Origin: Rikenellaceae bacterium
GTDB lineage: Bacteria; Bacteroidota; Bacteroidia; Bacteroidales; Rikenellaceae
DNA length: 64,000 nucleotides
Assembly (NCBI GenBank): GCA_015059685.1
Contig: SUZW01000004.1
Span: 1 to 64,000 of the forward strand
Direction of reading: 5' to 3'
Part shown: positions 28,805 to 36,266 of the stretch, in pieces
Position numbering within the stretch: the stretch's first letter is position 1
How the letters are laid out: the number at the start of each line of letters is the position of its first letter
Position numbers and translations under genes: made by a program
The notes under the pieces: generated by a model
What the model saw: only the letters and a program-made list of their open reading frames with translations
Database searches by the model: none
What the model was told of the DNA's origin: nothing

Positions 28805-29290
28805 CTACTGCATCGGAAGGTTCTGGTTTGAGTAGCGAAATGGTTTTCCGCCCTGAAGCACCACATCGACATCCACGCTCACACGGCTATCGCCAATCTG
28901 TTGGATGTATATCGTGCCCGACTCAAGAGGTGTATGTTGTGAATAGTAGTATTGTGGATCCTCATAGACAAAGAGATAGTCGTCATTATGAAATTTATAC
29001 TCCACATCTACATCCATACCAAGCAACTCGTGCTTCAACCCAATGATTACACTCGTTGTAACATTCGTCTCGTCGGTCAAAGGTGAAAGCAACACCACAA
29101 ACTGCGCAGCATCGTAGGTGCGAACCATATTTACAGGCACACTCTCATCGCCAAACTGCCACGAGCCATAACTGCTATTGCCACTCGGTGAGGTGCCATC
29201 GCCACCATTTTCCACACATCCTGTCGCTGTAAACAACACAGCCAGGAGCGCAATCAGGCTATATTGATATCTCTTCAACCTATTCACCAT
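28805..29290 (-). CDS. Small putative lipoprotein, unknown function
   Basis: 161 residues with a signal peptide and lipobox TATGC (Cys25), then a Gly/Ser/Asn linker (ENGGDGTSPSGNSS) and a beta-strand-rich domain. I do not recognise a family. It is the third gene of a three-lipoprotein minus-strand operon, two bases after the preceding gene. The set probably forms a surface or periplasmic assembly. Confidence 0.65.
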   Translation of the reverse strand: MVNRLKRYQYSLIALLAVLFTATGCVENGGDGTSPSGNSSYGSWQFGDESVPVNMVRTYDAAQFVVLLSPLTDETNVTTSVIIGLKHELLGMDVDVEYKFHNDDYLFVYEDPQYYYSQHTPLESGTIYIQQIGDSRVSVDVDVVLQGGKPFRYSNQNLPMQ

Positions 29291-29292
29291 AA

Positions 29293-30552
29293 CTATTTTA
29301 TCAATTTTGCAACTCCATCAAAGCGAAACTCGATATCGGCATTGTTGAAGAAATGAAGCGACATCTCGTTGTTCGAGCTGTCGAAGCTCACCTCGAGGGT
29401 TCCGTTATCGCCATTTGCCTTGCTGTAGGTCCTATCGCCATAGCTTACCGTAAAGTCGGCACTCTGCGAGAAGCCGAAAATACCACCACTTGTAAAGAAC
29501 GACTCGGGCGCACACAACACAATCGGCTCATTGCTTGAATTGTCGAGATATACGAACCATACGCTGCTACCATTGGCAAGAGCAGCGTTACTAATCTTGT
29601 ACTCTGTACCCTTATAGTTAAAGTAGTTGGTCTTAATCTCCGGCTTATCCAACACCGACACGCACTCTCCATCAAACGACACCTTATAGCTAACGCCATT
29701 TACCGTAATGTCGATATCTACCGTGTAGTTACCCTCGCCATTGCGAGTAATGGTATAGTTGCCGCTACCGCCTTTAAGTTCATCGCCAAAGATATCGACA
29801 CCCTTGTCCGAGTTGAGAGCATCAACAACGGTAAATCTCGCCAAGCTCTCGCGACCTATAGTCTGCTGCTGACCATTCACACACGAACTTGGCACGGCAA
29901 TATAGAAATACCAGGGAGCCATATCGACCAACTCCTCAAAGTAATAGACCTGGCTATGTGTGAAGTAGAGGTAGGTGAAGCCATCCTCCTCGTGATAGAA
30001 TGCTGCACGCAGAGGTTTCTCCTCGCTGCCACGAGCTATGGTGTTTTCATTCACCACCACCTCCTTCTCTGACGAGATGTGGAACTTTAACTCCCTGCCA
30101 CTTGTGAGGGTTATCGAGGCTTTCACTACCGCTACACCACTCTCGTAGGTGAATTTCACAGTTCCAGCCTTAACCTCGCTATTACTCTCGGGTGTAACCT
30201 CTTTGAGAGGTGCGCCCGCAAGTGTTGACATAACGGTATAGAGCGACAACTCCGTCTTCAAGTCAAACTCCTTGCCCACCAAGGTCGGACTAACCGCCAC
30301 AAAGAGATACTCTCCGCTTTGAAGGATATCCGCTGCGGTTGTGAGGTTGGCTTTCGGAGTGGCTACAATGTAGATATTTTCGCCCGACATATCCACCGCC
30401 ACACTCTTCAATTGTGTCTGTGTACCGGAGAGCGAGTAGCTGTTTACAGGCAGCTCCTTTTCACCATCTCCGTTACCATTGCCTTCGGGATTACACGCTA
30501 CAAAGAGTGCGAGCGCAGTTATCACCATCAAAAAATTTGCAAACTTTCTCAT
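29293..30552 (-). CDS. Putative surface lipoprotein, unknown function
   Basis: 419 residues with a signal peptide and lipobox FVAC (Cys20), a short Gly/Asn/Glu spacer (NPEGNGNGDGEKE), then repeated beta-rich segments. NYTITRNGEGNYTVDIDITVNG resembles the NGDGTYTI element in the neighbouring lipoprotein at 30565, which hints at a shared domain; I cannot name the family. Middle gene of the three-gene operon. Confidence 0.62.
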   Translation of the reverse strand: MRKFANFLMVITALALFVACNPEGNGNGDGEKELPVNSYSLSGTQTQLKSVAVDMSGENIYIVATPKANLTTAADILQSGEYLFVAVSPTLVGKEFDLKTELSLYTVMSTLAGAPLKEVTPESNSEVKAGTVKFTYESGVAVVKASITLTSGRELKFHISSEKEVVVNENTIARGSEEKPLRAAFYHEEDGFTYLYFTHSQVYYFEELVDMAPWYFYIAVPSSCVNGQQQTIGRESLARFTVVDALNSDKGVDIFGDELKGGSGNYTITRNGEGNYTVDIDITVNGVSYKVSFDGECVSVLDKPEIKTNYFNYKGTEYKISNAALANGSSVWFVYLDNSSNEPIVLCAPESFFTSGGIFGFSQSADFTVSYGDRTYSKANGDNGTLEVSFDSSNNEMSLHFFNNADIEFRFDGVAKLIK

Positions 30553-30564
30553 CGTTTTATCGTT

Positions 30565-31755
30565 TTAGTAAATTGTTAATCTATCACTCGAAATTGTCGT
30601 GTCGGTTGCGACCTTAAAGCTCGGTTGCGAGCAATCCGACAAGTCGCAGATAAAGCGGTGCGAGCCATCTGCGCCTCGCTCCACGGTTATCGTACCGCTG
30701 TCGATGCGGGCATAGTTGTCGCCCCACGCTGTATCGGCAAAGCGCACATACCACGAGCCCGCCCAATATGGGTAGGAGAAACAGTCTGGCAGACCCGACA
30801 CCGAGTGGAAAGGTACGATGCTCGACTTATCAAACGAAGTGTCGGCATTGCGCTGCAACATCGGATACACTCCCGCAGGCACGCCGTTTGCCTCAACATC
30901 GGTATCCCACGGCACAAGCAACTCTATGCGCAGCACCTCGCCACTACCCTGTGGCTTACCCCAACTAAACTCCATATTCTCCTCCACAAGGAAGATAAGC
31001 AACTCTCGGTAGCTCTCATTTCCGAGATAGAAGTAGTCGCCACGATCCTCCACAAGGGCTTTGGTCAGGGTTGTAAGCTGAAGATTGGATGTAAGCAACG
31101 AATTCGGTGTTTTTGGCTTTACCTCCGACTTCGGATCTATAGTGCCTCGCCACTCAAAATTACGCTTGTAGTGCTGCCTACCTACCAAAGAGCCACTTAT
31201 TGTGTAGGTGCCATCGCCATTAGCCGCAATATCCACCTTGCCATCGTTTAGCAAATCTACATCCATCTCTGTAGAGCCATTGGCAATTGAAGCATAGAAT
31301 GTTGCATCGGGGCGCTCCACAAAGCCCGTAGGAAGGTCTATGCGGTTCATATAGCCCCAGACAAAGGTGTTTGGGTCGAAATTGCCACTATTGCTCTGCG
31401 AGGTATAGGTTCCAAGCAGGTTCTCAACATTCGGTGTTTGGCCCTCCTCGTACTTCACATTTAGCAGCAACTGCATTATAGAGCCGGGACCGATTGGATT
31501 GCCGAGGTCGTCTATCTCCATATCCGTGTACAACTTTATAAGCCAGCCATCGGATAGCTCCTCGCCAACATCATCGCCATTGTAGATAACCTCAATATTG
31601 GTAAAGTTTATTATCACCGGCTCCTTCTCGTCGAACGAGCCATCATTACCACCATTGTCACCGCCATTGCCTCCCTGCTCACAAGCAACCAAAGCAAAAG
31701 CCATCACCATAATCGCCAAAAGTCGATAGGCGATATTTGTCATCACTATTCTCAT
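30565..31755 (-). CDS. Putative surface lipoprotein, unknown function
   Basis: 396 residues, first gene of the operon: signal peptide and lipobox LVAC (Cys25), a poly-Gly/Asn spacer (EQGGNGGDNGGNDG), and two beta-rich halves of about 170 residues each. The first half ends with NGDGTYTISGSLVG, the second with DGSHRFICDLSDC. The pattern of a strand motif plus short 'GDGTY' turns resembles repeat domains in Bacteroidetes surface lipoproteins. A start at Met5 (31743) is also possible. It lies behind a tandemly duplicated promoter. Confidence 0.62.
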   Translation of the reverse strand: MRIVMTNIAYRLLAIMVMAFALVACEQGGNGGDNGGNDGSFDEKEPVIINFTNIEVIYNGDDVGEELSDGWLIKLYTDMEIDDLGNPIGPGSIMQLLLNVKYEEGQTPNVENLLGTYTSQSNSGNFDPNTFVWGYMNRIDLPTGFVERPDATFYASIANGSTEMDVDLLNDGKVDIAANGDGTYTISGSLVGRQHYKRNFEWRGTIDPKSEVKPKTPNSLLTSNLQLTTLTKALVEDRGDYFYLGNESYRELLIFLVEENMEFSWGKPQGSGEVLRIELLVPWDTDVEANGVPAGVYPMLQRNADTSFDKSSIVPFHSVSGLPDCFSYPYWAGSWYVRFADTAWGDNYARIDSGTITVERGADGSHRFICDLSDCSQPSFKVATDTTISSDRLTIY

Positions 31756-31781
31756 AACTATACAATAATTACATATTCATA

Positions 31782-31821
31782 CCGCAAATATACAATACTG
31801 TCCGCAAATATACAATACTGT
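31782..31821 (-). promoter_or_regulatory. Tandemly duplicated promoter of the lipoprotein operon
   Basis: A perfect 20-bp direct duplication, 31782-31801 and 31802-31821. Each copy carries, on the minus strand, an exact -7 box TATATTTG (31785-31792 and 31805-31812). A TTTG about 20 bases upstream fits the distal copy. The operon could therefore start at two sites 20 bases apart. Confidence 0.6.
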
Positions 31822-31845
31822 CGCAAAAGTTGCAAATAAATTGAG

Positions 31846-31890
31846 TAGGGGCGTTAGGGGCGTTAGGGGTGTTAGGGGTGTTAGGGGCGT
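31846..31890. repeat. 9-bp GGGGYGTTA tandem array
   Basis: Five tandem copies of GGGGCGTTA/GGGGTGTTA. Reverse-complement relatives (CTAACGAC, CTCTAACAAC) occur at 34174-34211 and 36189-36231. No coding potential is seen. Confidence 0.75.
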
Positions 31891-31949
31891 GGTGCAAGCA
31901 CCTTCCTTTTTATTTTATACACTTGTATGCAAATAAATTTGCGCCAAGT
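31891..31949. repeat. 59-bp repeat, truncated copy 1
   Basis: Identical to 32060-32118 except for one base. It begins with the small palindrome GGTGC-AA-GCACC and contains the GCAAATAAATTTGC inner hairpin, but the right arm of the larger hairpin is lost after CAAGT. Confidence 0.8.
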
Positions 31950-31954
31950 AAGGG

Positions 31955-31971
31955 GCGGAGAGTACTGGATT
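31955..31971 (-). repeat. 17-bp copy of the tRNA-Ser 3' end
   Basis: GCGGAGAGTACTGGATT is identical to 32171-32187, the 3' end of tRNA-Ser plus one flanking base. Bases 31972-32059 between this fragment and repeat copy 2 match neither tRNA nor an obvious gene; they hold a CAGACC-AGA-GGTCTG hairpin. Confidence 0.75.
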
Positions 31972-32059
31972 GGCTACTGCGCAGACCAGAGGTCTGCTCC
32001 GCTTAACGCCTTTCCAGGCCACTCGCCGTGGGGGCCCTTGCAAAAGAGCTGCGGCAAGT

Positions 32060-32133
32060 GGTGCAAGCACCTTCCTTTTTATTTTATACACTTGTCTGCA
32101 AATAAATTTGCGCCAAGTGTATAAAATAAAAAG
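32060..32133. repeat. 59-bp repeat copy 2 with complete nested hairpin
   Basis: Contains a perfect 20-bp inverted repeat, arms 32075-32094 and 32114-32133, enclosing the inner palindrome GCAAATAAATTTGC. The outer arms are AT-rich. It abuts the tRNA terminator and probably forms part of the 3' region of the tRNA transcript. Confidence 0.75.
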
Positions 32134-32156
32134 AGATGTTGTTTCCAACATCTCTT
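32131..32156 (-). terminator. Terminator of tRNA-Ser
   Basis: AAGAGATGTTG (32131-32141) and CAACATCTCTT (32146-32156) form a perfect 11-bp stem with a 4-base loop. On the minus strand it is followed by TTTTTATTTTATAC, 16 bases downstream of the tRNA. Confidence 0.85.
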
Positions 32157-32171
32157 GCCTTCGCTCTTTTG

Positions 32172-32258
32172 CGGAGAGTACTGGATTCGAACCAGTGGAT
32201 ACCTTACGATATCGGCAGTTTAGCAAACTGCTGGTTTCAGCCACTCACCCAACTCTCC
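32172..32258 (-). tRNA. tRNA-Ser(GCT)
   Basis: 87-nt class II tRNA. The acceptor stem GGAGAGT/ACTCTCC is perfect, the anticodon stem GCAGT/ACTGC encloses loop TTGCTAA with anticodon GCT (decodes AGC/AGT), the long variable arm GATA...TATC is typical of serine tRNAs, and the T-arm ACTGG-TTCGAAT-CCAGT is perfect. The discriminator is G. CCA is not encoded. It has its own consensus promoter and terminator. Confidence 0.96.
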
Positions 32259-32285
32259 GTAGTGCTGTAACCCTTAAAAGGTGTG

Positions 32286-32316
32286 CAAAGATAACGCTTT
32301 TTTAGATACTTGCAAA
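32286..32316 (-). promoter_or_regulatory. Promoter of tRNA-Ser
   Basis: On the minus strand TTTG (32313-32316), exactly 19 bases, then TATCTTTG (32286-32293): a full match to the Bacteroidetes sigma-ABfr promoter. Transcription should start about 20-25 bases upstream of the tRNA 5' end. Confidence 0.85.
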
Positions 32317-32337
32317 ATAATTCGAGAAAAAATATCC

Positions 32338-33633
32338 CTATTTCTCAATCTTATCACTACACCACTCCCCTCCGGCACCCTCATATATCACAAGTCGTGC
32401 ATCTCCATTCTGCTTCATATAGAGGTATGTGTCGTAGATATTTACACCCGTAGTCTTACCCTTCGCTATGGCATAACCCACGACAGCACCATAGCCCTTT
32501 GTCAAGTGTAAAGTACGGTCGTTCAATGCAATATATAACCCACCCCACAATGGATCATTGCTCGGGTTACCTCCTCTGCGGATATTGTCGCCCAGAGCCG
32601 TGGTGTCGATAGGCGTGCGCACCACAACATATATTCCTCGCCTCTCGCACTCGGCAATAACAGCATCGGCACCCTTATCATAGGTCAATATCACGGTATT
32701 GTAGCCATACTTGGCAACCTCGTCGAGCGACGAGAGTGCCGAATACTCGACCATATTGAGTTTTACCCTCTCGCCATTAACATAGAGCGCACCCTTACGC
32801 TGCGACAACTCTCGCAAGGCAATCTTGCGGCTCACGCACTCTGCGATACGATTGTCGATACGGCTCTCGACATCGAGGCGCACCATCGTAGGCGCAGCGG
32901 TACTCCACAACGCACTCTTTGGCACCACGCAGGCAAAGCGCACCGAGTCCTCGCCACGCATCGCCAACGCCATATCACGATAGCCCTCGGCAAGGAGTAT
33001 TGTATCGTTAAGGCGCAGCGTATAGTGGAACACGGCACTCTTGCGGTTCAGAGCGTCGCACTTCACGGGCATAGCAAACTCCGCCACGGCATCGCCAACC
33101 TCGTTCATACGCACCTGTGCCGATATATCTCGCAGACGAATTGTTGGCGGACAGAGCACCTCAACAGTACCCAAGCCCTTCGCTGCAGAGCAGTACAATC
33201 TGTTCGAGCGTGAAGCCCCATCGGCAACGATGGCTATCTCGTTGCGCCCCTCGACCGTAGCCTTCGTGATATTGAACTCGCAAGGCAGCACGCCCGATGG
33301 TGAGTAGCCCACCTCACGGCCATTTACATAGAGGCGGTATGCCGTATCGCAAAAATCGACACGCACAAGTTGCTGACGATTGAGCCACGACACAGGCTTC
33401 ACAAAGTGGGAGGTATATCGCACCGTTGCCCCCTCCGTGCTGCGCACAAACTCCGCAAGAGGTGCCCTGAAGCGTGATGCAGCGGCATCATTTGCCAAGG
33501 CCGAGGCGAGGTTGTGATATGGGGTTAGAATGGTGCGTGACGGCTCCACAGAGCGAGGCTCAAGATCATCAAGACCCTGCGCTATGGCGGTCATCGAGAT
33601 AAATATCGCAAGAATGGTTAATCTTATTCTCAT
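32338..33633 (-). CDS. GH2-derived secreted protein, probable pseudoenzyme
   Basis: 431 residues from ATG 33633, with a signal peptide (about 1-18, ITAIAQ). It resembles glycoside hydrolase family 2: sugar-binding jelly roll (LVRVDFCDTAYRLYVNGREVGYSPSG), immunoglobulin-like middle domain, then the first half of the TIM barrel (LYVNGERVKLNMVEYSALSS...EVAKYGYNTVILTYDKGADAVIAECERRGIYVV). Where active beta-galactosidases have SLGNESG with the acid/base Glu, this protein has AIAKGKTTG, and it ends soon after, without the nucleophile half. A start at 33663 would place the ATG upstream of the -7 box. I infer a carbohydrate-binding or decayed protein. Confidence 0.7.
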   Translation of the reverse strand: MRIRLTILAIFISMTAIAQGLDDLEPRSVEPSRTILTPYHNLASALANDAAASRFRAPLAEFVRSTEGATVRYTSHFVKPVSWLNRQQLVRVDFCDTAYRLYVNGREVGYSPSGVLPCEFNITKATVEGRNEIAIVADGASRSNRLYCSAAKGLGTVEVLCPPTIRLRDISAQVRMNEVGDAVAEFAMPVKCDALNRKSAVFHYTLRLNDTILLAEGYRDMALAMRGEDSVRFACVVPKSALWSTAAPTMVRLDVESRIDNRIAECVSRKIALRELSQRKGALYVNGERVKLNMVEYSALSSLDEVAKYGYNTVILTYDKGADAVIAECERRGIYVVVRTPIDTTALGDNIRRGGNPSNDPLWGGLYIALNDRTLHLTKGYGAVVGYAIAKGKTTGVNIYDTYLYMKQNGDARLVIYEGAGGEWCSDKIEK

Positions 33634-33641
33634 AATTTTGC

Positions 33642-33660
33642 TATCTTTGTGGCAAAGATA
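33642..33660. promoter_or_regulatory. Palindromic divergent -7 boxes
   Basis: TATCTTTG (33642-33649, plus) and its mirror CAAAGATA (33653-33660, giving TATCTTTG on minus) are separated by three bases, forming a perfect inverted repeat. Each faces one of the two divergent genes, so only one polymerase could bind at a time. Confidence 0.6.
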
Positions 33661-33680
33661 CAACTATTTTCGAAAAGAGT

Positions 33681-34109
33681 ATGCCGAATTTGCCGAAACT
33701 TAACCTTCCACCCATACATCTTCGTGGAAAAAAGGAGGGAGATCGCACATATATCTGGGACTCGGTGCGCAAGATGTTTCTGGTACTGACTCCCGAGGAG
33801 TGGGTGCGCCAGCATATTCTTGGGTACCTCATCAACCATCTGCACCGCCAGCCGCAACAGATATCGCTCGAGCACCCCGTAAATCTCAATGGGATGGCGC
33901 AGAGAGCAGATATTGTGGTCTTTGGCAACGATGCAAAGGCCGAGATATTGGTCGAGTGCAAGGCGCCCGACATCGAACTAACGGATGCCGTACTCGCCCA
34001 AGCGGTGCGCTACAACTCGGTCGTTGGCGCACGCTACATCATTTTGACGAATGGTATCGACACAAAACTATACACCCTAACCAAAGAGGGAACATATCAG
34101 GAGCTTTGA
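33681..34109 (+). CDS. Stand-alone HsdR N-terminal-domain (PD-(D/E)XK fold) protein
   Basis: 142-residue protein corresponding to the N-terminal nuclease domain of type I restriction R subunits: SVRKMFLVLTPEEWVRQHILGYL, then ADIVVFGNDAKAEILVECKAP with the Asp and Glu-x-Lys nuclease pattern, then QAVRYNSVVGARYIILTNG. No helicase domain, HsdM or HsdS is nearby, so it is not part of an intact type I system. Such solitary proteins are common in Bacteroidetes, and their role is unknown. The -7 box is at 33642. Confidence 0.82.
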   Translation: MPNLPKLNLPPIHLRGKKEGDRTYIWDSVRKMFLVLTPEEWVRQHILGYLINHLHRQPQQISLEHPVNLNGMAQRADIVVFGNDAKAEILVECKAPDIELTDAVLAQAVRYNSVVGARYIILTNGIDTKLYTLTKEGTYQEL

Positions 34110-34111
34110 AA

Positions 34112-34289
34112 GTGAAAACTTAGTTTTCAAATTGACAATTGACGAATTGAGAATTGAGAATTATTTTTAGCGCACCTCTAACAACCTCTAACAACCTCTA
34201 ACAACCCCTAATTCTCTTGCGCCTTGACAACCTCAAGAGTTCAGACAACAAAAAAGCTAATGGCCAATAGCTAATAGCTAATAGCAATA
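34112..34289. repeat. Composite of three short-repeat families
   Basis: The 248-base gap between the HsdR-N and porin genes holds, in order: a TGAAAACT-T-AGTTTTCA hairpin (about 34112-34128, possible terminator); AATTGACAATT/AATTGAGAATT copies (34129-34163); a 10-bp CCTCTAACAA tandem array (34174-34211); and AGCTAATGGCCAATAGC copies (34255-34289). No gene is visible. Confidence 0.75.
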
Positions 34290-34318
34290 GATAAGGCGGT
34301 GAATATACCGCCTTATCT
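34289..34318 (-). terminator. Terminator after the DcaP-like porin gene
   Basis: AGATAAGGCGGT (34289-34300) and ACCGCCTTATCT (34307-34318) form a perfect 12-bp stem with a 6-base loop. The following minus-strand bases are only moderately T-rich (ATTGCTATTAGC). Confidence 0.6.
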
Positions 34319-34357
34319 GTTGAGCATAACGCAGAAATTCGCTTTTTCTTCGCTCTT

Positions 34358-35716
34358 TTAGAAGGAGTATTTGGCAAGCACATTCACCCTATTGGAGTGT
34401 GCTTTATCGCCACTCATATTTTTGCGTGAGCCATAGAGATACTCGGCTGCAAGCACAAAGCGTGGTGTAAGGTTCCAAAATACATTTCCGAAGATATATT
34501 GTCCCTGCTTATACTGGTCGGGCGAGAGGTAGCCGTTTTTGCGACATACCGTAACGGCAGAGTATCCACCCGACACAAAGAGGTTCGGCAAGATGTTTAT
34601 CTGTGCTGCCGCCTGCCATCCATACATCGGCATCGTCTGCACCACCGAGGCGTTCTGCGGATTAGGAGTAAAGTCGTAGCCCGAGCCCACAAGGTCCTGG
34701 ATATATCTCGATATGCCCTCTCCGTAGGTACCATTCATAAAGAGTTGCAAATACTTGGTTATATGAATATTACCGCTAAACTGAACGCCCCAGCCGAGAA
34801 GGTCGTTTTCTCGACCTCGAGCCTCATTATAGAGGTACATATCTCGCAACACGGCCGAGGCTCGGATGTGGCTCTCGCGATTTTTGCCCCACGAATATTG
34901 GAAGTACAACGGAAAGTCGGGCACTCGCTGCGGAATTGGCGACAGCGTTGTGCCGTATGTTCCCGACACCGACGGCATCTCGGCAGCCACACCGAGTTTA
35001 AGGTGCTCTTTGAGGAAGGCATACTCGTAGCGTATCATCGTCGCAAAGCGGAAGTTGTAGGCATTAGGGCCTGCAAAGTCTATGGTGGTAGGTGCAGCCG
35101 TGAGGTCGCAGAAGGTCGAGACATCACGACCTACGGTCAAGCCGAGCATCTGCACATAACCCGAGCGAATACGAGGGGTATAGCTGCCCTGTGCGCCACC
35201 ACGGAAATCGACATCAAAGAAGATGTGCACCTGCCCGAGTTTCTTGGTGTTGGCGATACCTCGGATAAATACACGGGATGTCGTAGCATCGAAGCGCAGC
35301 TCCTGGCGATCGGCAGGTGTAGCAGTCATCGGCACATTGAACGGCACCATATCGATATTATTGACCGTGCGGTCAAACGAGTAGGCGGCACGCAATGCCA
35401 CATCGCCACCAATCGAGAAGGAGAAGGTATTACGCTTGTCGGCAAATATTGCCGAAGGCGAAGATACCTGCTGCACGCCCTTGCGGGTGTATTTCTTGTG
35501 GTCCTCGATAACGCTCTGCACGACAGCATTTTTGAGCATCATATCCTGTTGTGGTGTGCAGGCTGCAGGCGCACCTCGGAGTGTGTCGGTCTCCCGCACC
35601 GAGATAATATAGACCGTAGGCTCGGCCCCGTGTTGATATCGCTGGATGCGATGTTGTTGTGCTGTGGCAGTAAGCGATACTGCTACTGCACCGAAAAGTA
35701 GTAAAATTCTTTTCAT
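34358..35716 (-). CDS. DcaP-like outer membrane porin
   Basis: 452 residues with a signal peptide (1-19, LTATAQ), a short periplasmic helical part (residues 60-90, DMMLKNAVVQSVIEDHKKY), then a beta-barrel of alternating strands with conserved RLRFD-like QELRFDATTSRVFIRG, GQVHIFFDVDFRG and GRDVSTFCDLTAAPTTIDFAGPN, ending in NVLAKYSF with a terminal Phe. This matches the DcaP/porin_O family of anion-selective diffusion channels. It is monocistronic with a terminator downstream. The substrate is unknown. Confidence 0.8.
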   Translation of the reverse strand: MKRILLLFGAVAVSLTATAQQHRIQRYQHGAEPTVYIISVRETDTLRGAPAACTPQQDMMLKNAVVQSVIEDHKKYTRKGVQQVSSPSAIFADKRNTFSFSIGGDVALRAAYSFDRTVNNIDMVPFNVPMTATPADRQELRFDATTSRVFIRGIANTKKLGQVHIFFDVDFRGGAQGSYTPRIRSGYVQMLGLTVGRDVSTFCDLTAAPTTIDFAGPNAYNFRFATMIRYEYAFLKEHLKLGVAAEMPSVSGTYGTTLSPIPQRVPDFPLYFQYSWGKNRESHIRASAVLRDMYLYNEARGRENDLLGWGVQFSGNIHITKYLQLFMNGTYGEGISRYIQDLVGSGYDFTPNPQNASVVQTMPMYGWQAAAQINILPNLFVSGGYSAVTVCRKNGYLSPDQYKQGQYIFGNVFWNLTPRFVLAAEYLYGSRKNMSGDKAHSNRVNVLAKYSF

Positions 35717-35840
35717 ACGAGTAATATTTTTTGGTTACACCGCAGGTTGTGCAAAGGCTGTGCCAACATCCAAAGTCAAAAAAAGTGAGGGGTTTTAGTC
35801 TCAATTTTTAATTTTTAATTAAAAACTGAAAAAAAATTCT

Positions 35841-35848
35841 TACCTTTG
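35841..35848 (+). promoter_or_regulatory. -7 box of the PqqD-like gene
   Basis: TACCTTTG is an exact -7 match, 18 bases before ATG 35867. It excludes the alternative start at 35846, which would lie inside the promoter. Confidence 0.6.
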
Positions 35849-35866
35849 TGGCGTAAAAGTGGTATT

Positions 35867-36136
35867 ATGAAGTTCAAGAAAGAGTATAAGGTACGCTCTA
35901 TTGCGGGCGAAAATGTGGTAATAATGCAGGGCTCTGCGGGCAGCGATATGACCCGTATAATCTCGCTCAACGACTCGTCGTTGCTTTTGTGGAACGAGTT
36001 GCAGGGCAAGGAGTTCGAGGTCGCAGATATAGCGGCCATTTTGGTCGAAAACTACGGTATCGACACCGCAACAGCCGAGTCTGATGCAAAGGCTTGGGTA
36101 GAGAAATTGCAAGAGTGCAGCTTAATCAGTGAGTAG
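35867..36136 (+). CDS. PqqD-family small protein
   Basis: 89 residues starting MKFKKEYKVRSIAGENVVIM, with the winged-helix PqqD/RRE pattern: three strands, then RIISLNDSSLLLWNELQGKEFEVADIAAILVENYGID and a C-terminal helix. PqqD-like domains bind leader peptides in RiPP pathways, but no radical-SAM enzyme or precursor-like gene is next to it, and solitary copies are widespread in Bacteroidetes. The last two codons and the stop are part of an AGTGAGTAG repeat, so the native C-terminus may have been altered. Confidence 0.8.
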   Translation: MKFKKEYKVRSIAGENVVIMQGSAGSDMTRIISLNDSSLLLWNELQGKEFEVADIAAILVENYGIDTATAESDAKAWVEKLQECSLISE

Positions 36137-36231
36137 TTAGTAGTGAGTAGTTAGTAGTGAGTAGTGAGTAGTGAGTAGTTGAAGAGTACCTATAACGCCC
36201 CTAACGACCCTAACGACTCTAACGACTCTAA
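36130..36231. repeat. AGTAGTGAGTAG array followed by CTAACGAC array
   Basis: 36130-36180 contains about six copies of GTGAGTAGTTAGTA/GTGAGTAGT. 36189-36231 contains four copies of the 9-bp CCTAACGAC unit. The first array is inverted relative to the one at 36549-36620, so the pair brackets the first part of the next gene. Confidence 0.75.
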
Positions 36232-36266
36232 AATAGTTGCGCCGTAACAACCGTCGGAGTACTGAT

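Noticed and set aside
31915..32305. Small ORFs in the tRNA-Ser repeat region
   Set aside because: They translate duplicated hairpin, terminator and tRNA sequence; codon use is unlike the neighbouring genes.
33681..34109. Remnant of a type I restriction-modification system
   Set aside because: Only the HsdR N-terminal domain is present, with its own promoter and a normal stop; no hsdM, hsdS or helicase fragments are visible.
36130..36231. AGTAGTGAGTAG/CTAACGAC arrays as a CRISPR array
   Set aside because: Units are 9-14 bp with no spacers and no cas genes in the window.
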